Of a DNA stretch of 64,000 bases, positions 43,497 to 52,191 are shown one piece after another. Below the pieces are notes generated by a model. The model ran no database searches, was not told where the DNA came from, and saw only the letters and a list, made by a program, of their open reading frames with translations. The stretch's first letter is position 1; every line of letters begins with the position of its first letter. Position numbers and translations under genes: made by a program. The stretch lies in the NCBI RefSeq assembly GCF_900102425.1, contig NZ_FNBT01000002.1, positions 248,001 to 312,000 of the forward strand, read 5' to 3'. The stretch comes from Blastococcus aurantiacus (GTDB taxonomy: Bacteria; Actinomycetota; Actinomycetes; Mycobacteriales; Geodermatophilaceae).

Positions 43497-44261
43497 TCAG
43501 CCGGTGAACGCGGTGAGCGCCACGCCGGCCTGCTCCAGCGCCGTCCGCACCGCACGGGCCAGCTCGACCGCACCGGGGGTGTCCCCGTGCACGCAGATGG
43601 AGGCGACGGCCGCCGGCACGGTGCTGCCGTCCACGGCCACCACGGTCCCCTCGACCGCCATGCGCACGGCCCGCGCCGCGACCTCGGCCGGGTCGTGCAC
43701 GAGGGCCCCCGGCTCGCGGCGCGGCACCAGGCCGCCGTCGGCGGTGTAGCCGCGGTCGGCGAAGCCCTCCGCGAACGGACGCAGGCCGACCGCCTCCGCC
43801 GCCCGGAGCAGCGCCGACCCCGGCAGCCCCAGCACCGGCAGCGCCGGGTCGTGGGCGACGACGGCGTCGACCACGGCCCGGGCCTGCCCTTCGTGACCCA
43901 CGGCTGCGTTGTAGAGCGCACCGTGCGGCTTGACGTAGCGGACCCGGGTGCCCTCGGCCCGGGCGATGCCGTCGAGCGCGGCCAGCTGGTACAGGACGTC
44001 GTCGGCGAGCTCGGCCGGCTCGACGTCGATGAACCGGCGGCCGAAGCCGGCGAGGTCGCGGTAGGAGACCTGTGCCCCGACGGCCACGCCCGTGGCGGCG
44101 GCGCCGGCGCACACGCGGCGCATCGTCGTCGGGTCGCCGGCGTGGAAGCCGCACGCGACGTTGGCGCTCGTGACCACGCCGAGCAGCGCCTCGTCGTCGC
44201 CCAGCCGCCAGACGCCGAAGCCCTCACCGAGATCGGCGTTGAGGTCGACGGTGCTGCTCAC
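43497..44261 (-). CDS. pxpA: 5-oxoprolinase subunit A (LamB/YcsF family)
   Basis: 254 aa: [14 protein letters not shown] at the N-terminus with metal-binding residues, [20 protein letters not shown], and [10 protein letters not shown] near the end, all hallmarks of PxpA. GTG 44261 is inside a 16-bp hairpin. Works with PxpB and PxpC encoded at 39588-41070. Confidence 0.93.
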   Translation of the reverse strand: MSSTVDLNADLGEGFGVWRLGDDEALLGVVTSANVACGFHAGDPTTMRRVCAGAAATGVAVGAQVSYRDLAGFGRRFIDVEPAELADDVLYQLAALDGIARAEGTRVRYVKPHGALYNAAVGHEGQARAVVDAVVAHDPALPVLGLPGSALLRAAEAVGLRPFAEGFADRGYTADGGLVPRREPGALVHDPAEVAARAVRMAVEGTVVAVDGSTVPAAVASICVHGDTPGAVELARAVRTALEQAGVALTAFTG

Positions 44262-44290
44262 CGGCGCAGTGTCGCACTGCGCCGGTGAGC
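44256..44290. terminator. 16-bp hairpin covering the pxpA start codon
   Basis: GCTCACCGGCGCAGTG (44256-44271) pairs perfectly with 44275-44290 across a 3-nt loop. On the minus strand it lies 8 bp after the dehydrogenase stop and includes the GTG of pxpA. It could end dehydrogenase transcription or hide the pxpA start codon. Confidence 0.8.
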
Positions 44291-44298
44291 CGACCGCG

Positions 44299-45483
44299 TC
44301 AGAGCTCCGGCTTGAGCTGCACCTTCACGACGCCGTCCTCCTTCTTCTGGAACTTGCGGTACATCTCCGGCGCCTCGGACAGCGGCACCCGGTGCGTGGC
44401 GAAGGTGTCGACGCCGAGCGGATCGGCGTCGGTGAGCAGCGGCATGATCTCCGGGACCCAGCGCTTGATGTTGCACTGACCCATGCGCAGCTGGATCTGC
44501 TTGTCGAACATGGTCATCAACGGCATCGGGTCGGCCGCGCCGCCGTAGACGCCCGACAGCGAGATGGTGCCGCCGCGACGGACGATGTCGATCGCCGAGT
44601 AGAGCGCGTTGAGCCGGTCGACGCCGGCGTGCTCCATGATCGGCGCGGACACCGCCTTCGGGAGCAGACCGGCCGCCTTCTGGACGAAGCTCGTGGCCGG
44701 CGACCCGTGCGCCTCCATGCCGACGGCGTCCAGCACCGAGTCCGGTCCGCGGCCGCCGGTCATGTCGCGGATCGCGTCGCCGATCTCCTCGACCTCGTTC
44801 AGGTCGACGACCTCGATGCCGCGGGCGCGCACCCGCCCGAGGCGCTCGGGGACCAGGTCCACCCCGATGACCCGGTAGCCCTTGTGCTGGGCGATGCGGC
44901 AGGCGAAGTCACCGATCGGGCCCAGGCCCAGCACCACCAGCGTGCCGCCCTCGGGCACGGCGGCGTAGTCCACGCCTTGCCACGCCGTCGGCAGGATGTC
45001 CGAGAGGTAGGCGAACCGGTCGTCGGCCGGTCCCTCCGGCAGCGGGATGTGCGTGAACTGCGCCTGCGGCACCCGCAGGTACTCCGCCTGGCCGCCGGCG
45101 ACCTCGCCGTAGAGCTTGGAGAAGCCGAACAGCGCGGCGCCCGTGCCGTGCTCGCGCACCTGGGTGGTCTCGCACTGCGTGTAGAGCTGCTGCTGGCACA
45201 TCCAGCAGTGCCCGCAGGAGATCTGGAAGGGGATGGAGACGCGGTCCCCCACCTTCAGGTTCCCGACCGCCGATCCGACCTCCACGACCTGGCCCATGCT
45301 CTCGTGGCCGAGGATGTCGCCCACGCCCATGAACGGCGACAGCGGCTCGTACAGGTGCAGGTCCGAGCCGCAGATGTTCGACGTGGTGACCCGGATGACC
45401 GCGTCCGTGGGCTCCTGCACGAAGGGATCGGGCACCTCCTCGACACGTACGTCCCGCTGTCCGTGCCAGGTCACTGCCTTCAT
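44299..45483 (-). CDS. zinc-dependent alcohol/formaldehyde dehydrogenase-like protein
   Basis: 394 aa, MDR superfamily with zinc: catalytic site [12 protein letters not shown] and GHESMG; structural-zinc cluster [18 protein letters not shown] motif [13 protein letters not shown]. Similar to glutathione-independent formaldehyde dehydrogenase-type enzymes. ATG 45483 has GGTGG upstream. Substrate unknown. Confidence 0.9.
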   Translation of the reverse strand: MKAVTWHGQRDVRVEEVPDPFVQEPTDAVIRVTTSNICGSDLHLYEPLSPFMGVGDILGHESMGQVVEVGSAVGNLKVGDRVSIPFQISCGHCWMCQQQLYTQCETTQVREHGTGAALFGFSKLYGEVAGGQAEYLRVPQAQFTHIPLPEGPADDRFAYLSDILPTAWQGVDYAAVPEGGTLVVLGLGPIGDFACRIAQHKGYRVIGVDLVPERLGRVRARGIEVVDLNEVEEIGDAIRDMTGGRGPDSVLDAVGMEAHGSPATSFVQKAAGLLPKAVSAPIMEHAGVDRLNALYSAIDIVRRGGTISLSGVYGGAADPMPLMTMFDKQIQLRMGQCNIKRWVPEIMPLLTDADPLGVDTFATHRVPLSEAPEMYRKFQKKEDGVVKVQLKPEL

Positions 45484-45623
45484 GGATCCACCGTTCGTCG
45501 TCCGCGCGCGCCGTCGGCGCGACGTCGTCCCAGGTCGGGTGCCCGTGGCCGGTGGTGCGAAACCGCACAGCGCGCCGTCCACCCGTACGGAATGCGACTC
45601 CTCCACCGCACGCTGCACCAGGC

Positions 45624-46742
45624 ATGGCACCGGCCGAGCCGCTGACGCTCTTCGACCCCGAGCCGCCGACGACCCCCGCACCACCGAACCGCCTGCTGCA
45701 GGTGCGCCGCATCTACGCCGAGCCCGCCGCACTCGACAGCTCGCGCGGCCGTCAGGTCCTCGGTCGCTTCCCCGGCGCCGAGGTGGTCGAGGTGCCCTCG
45801 CACTGGCAGATCCCCGACCTGCACGGCAACGAGGGCAACGTGGAGCGCTGGGTGCGGGTCAAGACCGAGACGCTCGTGCTCGGCGTCAAGAAGTCGCTCT
45901 CCGCGCGGCCCAACGGGCGGTCGGCGAACTGGATCGCGCCCTCGACCGCCAACGGCTGCGCCATGGCGTGCGCCTACTGCTACGTGCCGCGGCGCAAGGG
46001 CTACGCCAATCCGATCACCGTGTTCACCAACATCGAGCAGATCACCGGCTACCTCCGCCGGCACGTCGGCCGGCAGGGCCCCAAGCCCGAGCCCGACCAG
46101 GCCGATCCGGACAGCTGGGTCTACGACCTGGGCGAGAACAGCGACTGCTCGGTCGACGCGCTCGTCAGCGACAACGTCGCCGACCTCATCGCCACGTTCC
46201 GGGAGCTGCCCACCGCCAAGGCGTCGTTCGCGACGAAGTACGTCAACCGGCAACTGCTCGACCTCGACCCCGCTGGCCGCACCCGCATCCGGTTCTCCGT
46301 CATGCCGGAGGACGACGCGCGCGTGCTCGACGTCCGCACGAGCCCCGTGGCCGAGCGCATCGCCGCGGTCGACGACTTCGTCGAGGCGGGCTACGAGGTG
46401 CACCTCAACCTCTCGCCGGTCGTGCTGCGCGACGGCTGGGAGTCCGCCTGGGCTGCGCTGTTACAGCGACTGGACGACCAGCTGTCGCCCGCCACCAAGG
46501 CGCAGGCCGCCGCGGAGGTCATCCTGCTCACGCACAACCGCGATCTGCACGAGGTCAACCTCGGCTGGCACCCGAAGGCCGAGGACCTGCTCTGGCGCCC
46601 GGAGCTGCAGCAGCCCAAGCGCAGCCAGAACGGCCAGGACAACGTCCGCTACCGGAACGACGTCAAGCGGGACGGGGTACAGCGACTGCAACGACTGGTG
46701 GAGCTGCATGCACCCTGGCTGCGCATCCGGTACGCCTTCTGA
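45624..46742 (+). CDS. spore photoproduct lyase-family radical SAM protein
   Basis: 372 aa. The radical SAM cysteines appear as CAMACAYC (CX3CX2C) at about residues 112-119. NWIAPSTANGC before and DLGENSDCSVDAL after match SplB-like proteins. ATG 45624 gives MAPAEPLTLF. Such genes occur in non-sporulating actinobacteria; the substrate may be damaged DNA or something else, so repair is only a family-based guess. Confidence 0.87.
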   Translation: MAPAEPLTLFDPEPPTTPAPPNRLLQVRRIYAEPAALDSSRGRQVLGRFPGAEVVEVPSHWQIPDLHGNEGNVERWVRVKTETLVLGVKKSLSARPNGRSANWIAPSTANGCAMACAYCYVPRRKGYANPITVFTNIEQITGYLRRHVGRQGPKPEPDQADPDSWVYDLGENSDCSVDALVSDNVADLIATFRELPTAKASFATKYVNRQLLDLDPAGRTRIRFSVMPEDDARVLDVRTSPVAERIAAVDDFVEAGYEVHLNLSPVVLRDGWESAWAALLQRLDDQLSPATKAQAAAEVILLTHNRDLHEVNLGWHPKAEDLLWRPELQQPKRSQNGQDNVRYRNDVKRDGVQRLQRLVELHAPWLRIRYAF

Positions 46743-46807
46743 CCGGCCGGGGTGCCGACGATCGGGCAGAGTGGTCCTTGTCGCCATGGCCACATGTCGA
46801 CTCTGCG

Positions 46808-46823
46808 TGTCAGGGGCCTGACA
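46808..46823. promoter_or_regulatory. palindrome upstream of PAS-GAF phosphatase
   Basis: TGTCAGG GG CCTGACA, a 7-bp perfect inverted repeat 55 bp before the ATG; a smaller TGCCA/TGGCA pair follows. Possible operator. Confidence 0.4.
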
Positions 46824-46878
46824 GCGCGTGCCATCCTGGCAGCGCACGGATCGATCTGCGGGGGGGACGTCGGCACAG

Positions 46879-48537
46879 ATGCTGAGCTCTGCCCTGCCCG
46901 CACGCGCGCTCGTCGAGGCGCTGCCCGACACCGTCGTCGTCGCCGACGGGGAGGGGCGGATCGCCTACGTCAACGCGGCGGTCGCCACCCTCCTCGGGCA
47001 CAGCCCGGCGAGCCTGATGGGCCGATCCCTGACCGTGCTCATGCCCGAGCGCTTCCGCGGCTCCCACGGCTCGGGGTTCCGGCGCTTCCGACTCACCGGC
47101 GAGGGCGAGCTGGTGGGCGCGACGACCCAGGTCCCCGCCCTGCATGCCAGTGGCCGGGAGATCCCGATCGACCTGACCCTCGCGCGACTGGAACCGGCCG
47201 CCGGGTCAGATCCCGACAGCGCGGTGGTCGTCGCGGTCCTGCGTGACGCCAGCACCACCATCCTGCTCGAGCGGCAGCTGCAGGTCAGCCGGTACCTGAC
47301 GGCCACGCTGCGAGTCACCGCGGCCCTCACCGAGGCGGCGGACTCCGACGTGGCCTTCGAGCAGCTCCTGCCGACCCTCTGCACCGAGCTGGACTGGGAC
47401 GCCGCCACGCTCTGGCAGCCCGAGAGCAGCGGCGGTCACCTGGTCCACTCGCGCACCTGGGAGGCCCCCGGCGCAGCCATCCCGGCGCTCGTGGCCGACT
47501 CGGCCACGCGGACCTTCGTGCGCGGTCAGGGGCTGCCGGGCCTGGCGTGGCAGCACCGGGCCCCCGTGGTGGTCGAGGACCTCTGGGACGACGCCCGTTT
47601 CCTGCGGGCCGACGCCGCACGAGCCGATGCCGTGCGCACCGGTGCGGCATTCCCCGTCATGCACGGGGACACCCTGCTGGCCGTCTGCGAGCTCTTCTCC
47701 CGGGAGCAGCGGGACGTCCCGGTGGAACTCCTCGCCGTCCTGGCGCACGCCGGACGGCAGATCGGCCAGTTCCTGGCACGGCTGGAGGCGGAGTCCGAGG
47801 TCCGGGACCTCGCCGACACCCTGCAGCGGAGCCTGCTCCCCTCGCACCTGCCCACGATCCCGGGTGTCCAGGTGGCCGCCCGGTACCGGCCCGGCGGAGG
47901 GTCGGCGCTGGTGGGTGGGGACACCTACGACGTCATGCCGCTGCCGGACGGACGGTGGATGGTGCTGATCGCTGACGTCTGCGGCACCGGCGCCGAGGCC
48001 GCGGCGGTCACCGCGCTGACCCGGCACACGGCGCGGGCGGCGGCCGCCGCCGGGAACCCGGGCGACATGCTGAGCGCGGTCAACACCGCCCTGCTGCACG
48101 AGCAGGGCCGCGGCCCGCTGCGCTTCGTCACGGCCTGCTGCCTCGTCCTCGAGCCGACGGCCGCGGGGCACCGGGTGCACCTCGCCGTCGCCGGTCACCC
48201 GTTGCCCCTGCTGCGCTCGGCCGACGGCGCGGTGACCGAGGTGGGGGCACCGGGGCGGCCGCTCGGCGTCGACGCAGACGTGCAGTTCGAGACGACGTCC
48301 GTCGACCTGACGTCAGGCGCGACGCTGCTGCTCTACACCGACGGCGTCACCGAGGCGCGGGACGCCGCCGGTTCCCAGTTCGGGGAGGAGGGCCTGGCAC
48401 GGCTGCTCTCCGGCCGGGACTGCGCGGATGCCGAGAAGGCCGTGACCGCGGTGAAGGCCGCGGTCGAGGCCCAGGTGGCCGGCTCACGGTACGAGGCGGA
48501 CGACATGGCACTGCTGGCGCTCACCGTCCCGGCCTGA
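46879..48537 (+). CDS. PAS-GAF-SpoIIE phosphatase
   Basis: 552 aa. PAS domain (about 8-115, DTVVVADGEGRIAYVN), GAF domain (about 140-290) and a SpoIIE PP2C-type phosphatase domain (about 310-550, VGGDTYDV, DVCGTGAEAAAV, LLYTDGVTEAR). A cytosolic sensor-phosphatase acting on an anti-anti-sigma factor. ATG 46879 was chosen by the GGGGGGAC site 10 nt upstream and start of the PAS core. Confidence 0.92.
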   Translation: MLSSALPARALVEALPDTVVVADGEGRIAYVNAAVATLLGHSPASLMGRSLTVLMPERFRGSHGSGFRRFRLTGEGELVGATTQVPALHASGREIPIDLTLARLEPAAGSDPDSAVVVAVLRDASTTILLERQLQVSRYLTATLRVTAALTEAADSDVAFEQLLPTLCTELDWDAATLWQPESSGGHLVHSRTWEAPGAAIPALVADSATRTFVRGQGLPGLAWQHRAPVVVEDLWDDARFLRADAARADAVRTGAAFPVMHGDTLLAVCELFSREQRDVPVELLAVLAHAGRQIGQFLARLEAESEVRDLADTLQRSLLPSHLPTIPGVQVAARYRPGGGSALVGGDTYDVMPLPDGRWMVLIADVCGTGAEAAAVTALTRHTARAAAAAGNPGDMLSAVNTALLHEQGRGPLRFVTACCLVLEPTAAGHRVHLAVAGHPLPLLRSADGAVTEVGAPGRPLGVDADVQFETTSVDLTSGATLLLYTDGVTEARDAAGSQFGEEGLARLLSGRDCADAEKAVTAVKAAVEAQVAGSRYEADDMALLALTVPA

Positions 48538-48657
48538 GTCGACCGGCCCGCTCCGTGTCGGCGTGGGCCGCGCCCACCTGCCGCCGGCCCCGCTCAGGAG
48601 GACGACGTCGGTCCACCGACGGGCGAGCCACCCCCGCGGTCCGGTTACCGTGGCCGC

Positions 48658-50157
48658 GTGGCGCGGGTGGCGGTGGTGGGCGCCGGACTCGGCGGTCTGG
48701 CCGCGGCCGCACGACTGGCCGCACAGGGGCACGCGGTCACCGTGCTCGAGCGGTCCCAGGAGATCGGCGGCAAGCTCGGCCGGCTCACCGTGGACGGGCA
48801 CACCTTCGACACCGGCCCGAGCCTGGTCACGCTCCCGCAGGTCTACCGCGACCTGTTCGCGGCCACCGGCGCTCCCCTGGAGAACTCGGTGGACCTCGTG
48901 CGGGTGGACCCGGCCGTGGCGTACCGGTTCGCCGACGGCACGCACCTGGCCTTCCCGGGTGAGCCCGGCGCCGTGCCCGCCGCGCTGGACGCCGCGCTCG
49001 GTGCCGGAGCCGGCGAGCAGTGGTCGGCGCTCATGGCCCGCGCGCAGCACATGTGGCGGATCAGCGAGAGGCCCTTCCTGCGCACCCCGCTCGCCGGTGC
49101 CGCCACGCTGGCCCGGCTCGCCCGCCGCCCGGCGGACGTCGCCACCATCGCGCCGTGGCAGTCGCTGCGGGGGCTCGGCGAGGCCTACCTCCGGCATCCG
49201 CACCTGCGGACCCTGCTCGACCGGTACGCCACCTACTCCGGCTCCGATCCGCGCCGCGCTCCGGCGGTGCTCGCCACGGTCGCGCACGCCGAGCAGGCGT
49301 TCGGCTCCTGGTACGTGCGCGGCGGCCTGCACCGGCTCGCGCTCGCGGTCGCCGAGCGTGCCGTCGAGCGGGGTGCCCTCCTCCGCACCGGCTGCGCGGT
49401 GCGGAGGGTCGTCGTCGCCGGTGGCCGGGCGGCGGGCGTGGAACTGGCCGACGGCGAGGTGGTCGCGGCCGACGTCGTCGTCTCGAACGTGGACGCCGCG
49501 GCGCTCTACGCGGACCTGGTGCCGGCCCGGGCGACGGCGGCGCCCCGTCGGGCCCTGGCGCGGGCGACGCCGTCCCTGTCCGGCTTCGTGCTGCTGCTGG
49601 GGCTCCGCGGCCGCACCCCCGACCTGGCGCACCACACGGTGCGCTTCCCGGCCGACTACGACGCCGAGTTCGACGCGGTCTTCGGCACCGGCCGGCACGC
49701 CGGGCACCCGCGGCCGGTGGCGGACCCGACCGTCTACGTCAGCGCGCCGGACGACCCGGCACTGCGGCCCGACGAGGACAGCGAGTCGTGGTTCGTGCTG
49801 GTCAACGCGCCGCGGCACGAGCCCGGGCGCGGTGTCGACTGGGACGAACCCGGCCTGGCCGAGCGGTACGCCGACCGGGTGCTGCAGGTGATGGCCGACC
49901 GCGGACTCGACGTGCGCGACCGGGTGCGCGTGCGGGTGACGCGCACCCCGGCCGACCTCGAACGGGACACCGGCAGCGTCGGCGGCTCGATCTACGGAAC
50001 GTCGAGCAACGGGGCGCGGGCGGCCTTCCTCCGTCCGGCCAACGCCTCCCCCGTCCCCGGCCTGTTCCTGGTCGGCGGATCGGCGCACCCCGGCGGCGGG
50101 CTGCCCCTGGTGACGCTGTCCGCGGAGATCGTCGCCGGGCTGGTGGGCCCCGCCTGA
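48658..50157 (+). CDS. CrtI-like phytoene desaturase family FAD oxidoreductase
   Basis: 499 aa. N-terminal FAD motif [31 protein letters not shown] and [11 protein letters not shown]-terminal [16 protein letters not shown] closing the FAD site. The family covers phytoene desaturase and related carotenoid oxidases, and the exact substrate is not certain. No crtB/crtE neighbours. GTG 48658 has TACCGT (48646-48651) 6 nt upstream: leaderless. Confidence 0.9.
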   Translation: MARVAVVGAGLGGLAAAARLAAQGHAVTVLERSQEIGGKLGRLTVDGHTFDTGPSLVTLPQVYRDLFAATGAPLENSVDLVRVDPAVAYRFADGTHLAFPGEPGAVPAALDAALGAGAGEQWSALMARAQHMWRISERPFLRTPLAGAATLARLARRPADVATIAPWQSLRGLGEAYLRHPHLRTLLDRYATYSGSDPRRAPAVLATVAHAEQAFGSWYVRGGLHRLALAVAERAVERGALLRTGCAVRRVVVAGGRAAGVELADGEVVAADVVVSNVDAAALYADLVPARATAAPRRALARATPSLSGFVLLLGLRGRTPDLAHHTVRFPADYDAEFDAVFGTGRHAGHPRPVADPTVYVSAPDDPALRPDEDSESWFVLVNAPRHEPGRGVDWDEPGLAERYADRVLQVMADRGLDVRDRVRVRVTRTPADLERDTGSVGGSIYGTSSNGARAAFLRPANASPVPGLFLVGGSAHPGGGLPLVTLSAEIVAGLVGPA

Positions 50158-50195
50158 CCGCGCCTGGGGCGCGAGTCCGTGCGAAGGTCGACAGG

Positions 50196-50705
50196 GTGCG
50201 CACCGACCCCCCGTCCTGCGGCGCCGAGCAGCTGCAGCTGACCTCCTTCCTCGACTACCAGCGCGAGACGCTGCTCCGGAAGGCCGAAGGCCTCACCGAC
50301 GAACAGCTGGCGCAGCCGCTGCCGCCGTCCACGCTGACCTTGGGCGGCCTGCTCAACCACCTCGCCTACGTCGAGGACACCTGGTTCCGCGTCCGGTTCG
50401 CCGGGCTCTCCGACGACCCGCTGTGGGGCGCCGTCGACTGGGCGGCGGATCCCGACTTCGACTTCCGCACCGCGGGAGACGTGCCCGGCGACGAGCTGCG
50501 CCGGCGCTACGCGGAGGCCTGCGCGCGCAGCCGCCAGGTCGTCGCCCGGACCGACACCCTCGACCAGCGCTCGGCACAGGCGCGCGCCAACGGGCGGTAC
50601 TTCGACCTGCGCTGGGTGCTGCTGCACATGATCGAGGAGACCGCCCGGCACGCCGGCCACGCCGATCTGCTGCGCGAGGCGGTCGACGGGACCGTGGGCG
50701 ACTGA
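50196..50705 (+). CDS. DinB family protein
   Basis: 169 aa, four-helix bundle of the DinB/YfiT type with the metal His set: LLNHLAYVEDTWF, and ...LLHMIEETARHAGHADLLRE near the C-terminus. Related proteins act as thiol S-transferases. GTG 50196, no other start nearby in frame. Confidence 0.88.
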   Translation: MRTDPPSCGAEQLQLTSFLDYQRETLLRKAEGLTDEQLAQPLPPSTLTLGGLLNHLAYVEDTWFRVRFAGLSDDPLWGAVDWAADPDFDFRTAGDVPGDELRRRYAEACARSRQVVARTDTLDQRSAQARANGRYFDLRWVLLHMIEETARHAGHADLLREAVDGTVGD

Positions 50706-50724
50706 TCCCCGCCGACCGACCGGC

Positions 50725-52191
50725 TCAGCCGCGGGCCGCGCCGTAGCCGAGCAGCGCGGCCAGGCCGAGCGCGCTGCGCGGCTGGTAGGCCGCCCGCCAC
50801 AGGCCGCCGTGCGCCGCCTCGTGCGCCTCGTCCTGCCACGGGTGGTCGTGGAGCGGTCCGCCGCCGGTGTGCAGGTCGTGCACCAGCAGTGCGGCCATGA
50901 GCACGTTGGAGGTGGCCGGCTCGAAGATCTCGACGCCGAACCGGTGGGCACCGGCGTAGGCAGCGGCGAGCGCGCGGTTCTTCACCACCGACCGGGTGCG
51001 CGTCGGCGGGGCGACGTTCATCGACACGGTGGTCCCGGCCGCGCGCGCCGTCGTCGCCCGCCACCGCTGCAGCCGCTTGGCCAGGGCGTAGTTGGGCCCC
51101 TGTTGCGCGACCAGGCTGTCGGCGATACCCGGGTCGGTACCGGGCACGTAGGCGCGCTGGAGCAGCCGGCCGCCCGACACGGTGCGCAACGGACGTCCGA
51201 GCAGCTTCGCCCCGCGGGAACGGGCGGCGTACGCGCGCACGGACTGCGCCACGGCATCGGCAGGGACGGCGAAGACGTCGGTCGGGGTGGCCAGGAAGGC
51301 CAGCGCCAGCTCGGGCCGGGCCGCGGCCAGCCGCACGGTGAGGGCGTCGACCGCCGCGGACACCCGCACGTTGGTCGCCCCGTCGGCGTAGACGTAGTTG
51401 CCCAGCACCGGCCGACCGGCCAGGGTCGCGGCCCACTCGGCCACCGCCGGCACCTCGGTGATCAGATCCGCTCCGGCGCGGGCCGGTTCCGGGTCGGCCG
51501 ACGGGTCGTCGAAGGGCACGAGCAGGGTGCCCGCGCTCCCGCGCGCGGTGTCGAGCACGCGCTCCCACAGCGGTGCGCGGGGCAGGTCGACACCGGCGAC
51601 CCGGGCGCCCCAGCGCAGCAGCGCGGTCAGCGGACCCATCTCGGCCCCGGCGCCCAGGACGACGACGGTGCTGTCCGGCACCGCGAGCCACTCGGGGTTC
51701 GCCGCCACGGTGCGCACCGCCTCGGCGCACGAGGGCTCGACCACACCGGCGGTCACCCAGTCGTCCAGGTGCCGGAGCAGCGCGTCGCCCCGCAGCCGCC
51801 GGCCGTGGAAGGGCAGCGAGAGCTCGCGTTCGGGCTCCGCGGTGCCCCGGACCTCGACCGTGTGCAGCGCGCGGCCGGCGGGCGCCCCGGCGAGCTCGTC
51901 GAGACCGGCCTCGCCGTCCGGGCCGGCGACGCGCATGCGCCGGTGCAGCGAGTCCAGTCCCGCCCCGGCGATGGTGCGGGCGGCCTCCCCGGAGGGCAGC
52001 CCGGCCTCCACCAGGCGGCGGAAGTGGGTCAGGTAACCCCCGCGCCAGTTGGTCTCCCGCTCGGCGGCCAGGGCTCCGGCGGCATCCACGGGACGCAGCG
52101 CGTCGGCGGTCACCGCCCGGCCCAGCGCCGCGGTGCTCCGCCGGCCGTCCGGGCCCGCCGGGAACACGACGCCCCGCTCGTCCTCGCTCAT
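50725..52191 (-). CDS. unknown protein with Rossmann-like segment, coupled to leucyl aminopeptidase
   Basis: 488 aa of unknown function. A dinucleotide-binding-like motif VVVLGAGAEMGPLTALLRWG lies at about 180-200, followed by GARVAGVD. The C-terminal end is His-rich (HDLHTGGGPLHDHPWQDEAH), suggesting a metal site. No signal peptide. ATG 52191 overlaps the pepA stop (ATGA), so the pair is co-translated. I do not recognise the family. Confidence 0.85.
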   Translation of the reverse strand: MSEDERGVVFPAGPDGRRSTAALGRAVTADALRPVDAAGALAAERETNWRGGYLTHFRRLVEAGLPSGEAARTIAGAGLDSLHRRMRVAGPDGEAGLDELAGAPAGRALHTVEVRGTAEPERELSLPFHGRRLRGDALLRHLDDWVTAGVVEPSCAEAVRTVAANPEWLAVPDSTVVVLGAGAEMGPLTALLRWGARVAGVDLPRAPLWERVLDTARGSAGTLLVPFDDPSADPEPARAGADLITEVPAVAEWAATLAGRPVLGNYVYADGATNVRVSAAVDALTVRLAAARPELALAFLATPTDVFAVPADAVAQSVRAYAARSRGAKLLGRPLRTVSGGRLLQRAYVPGTDPGIADSLVAQQGPNYALAKRLQRWRATTARAAGTTVSMNVAPPTRTRSVVKNRALAAAYAGAHRFGVEIFEPATSNVLMAALLVHDLHTGGGPLHDHPWQDEAHEAAHGGLWRAAYQPRSALGLAALLGYGAARG

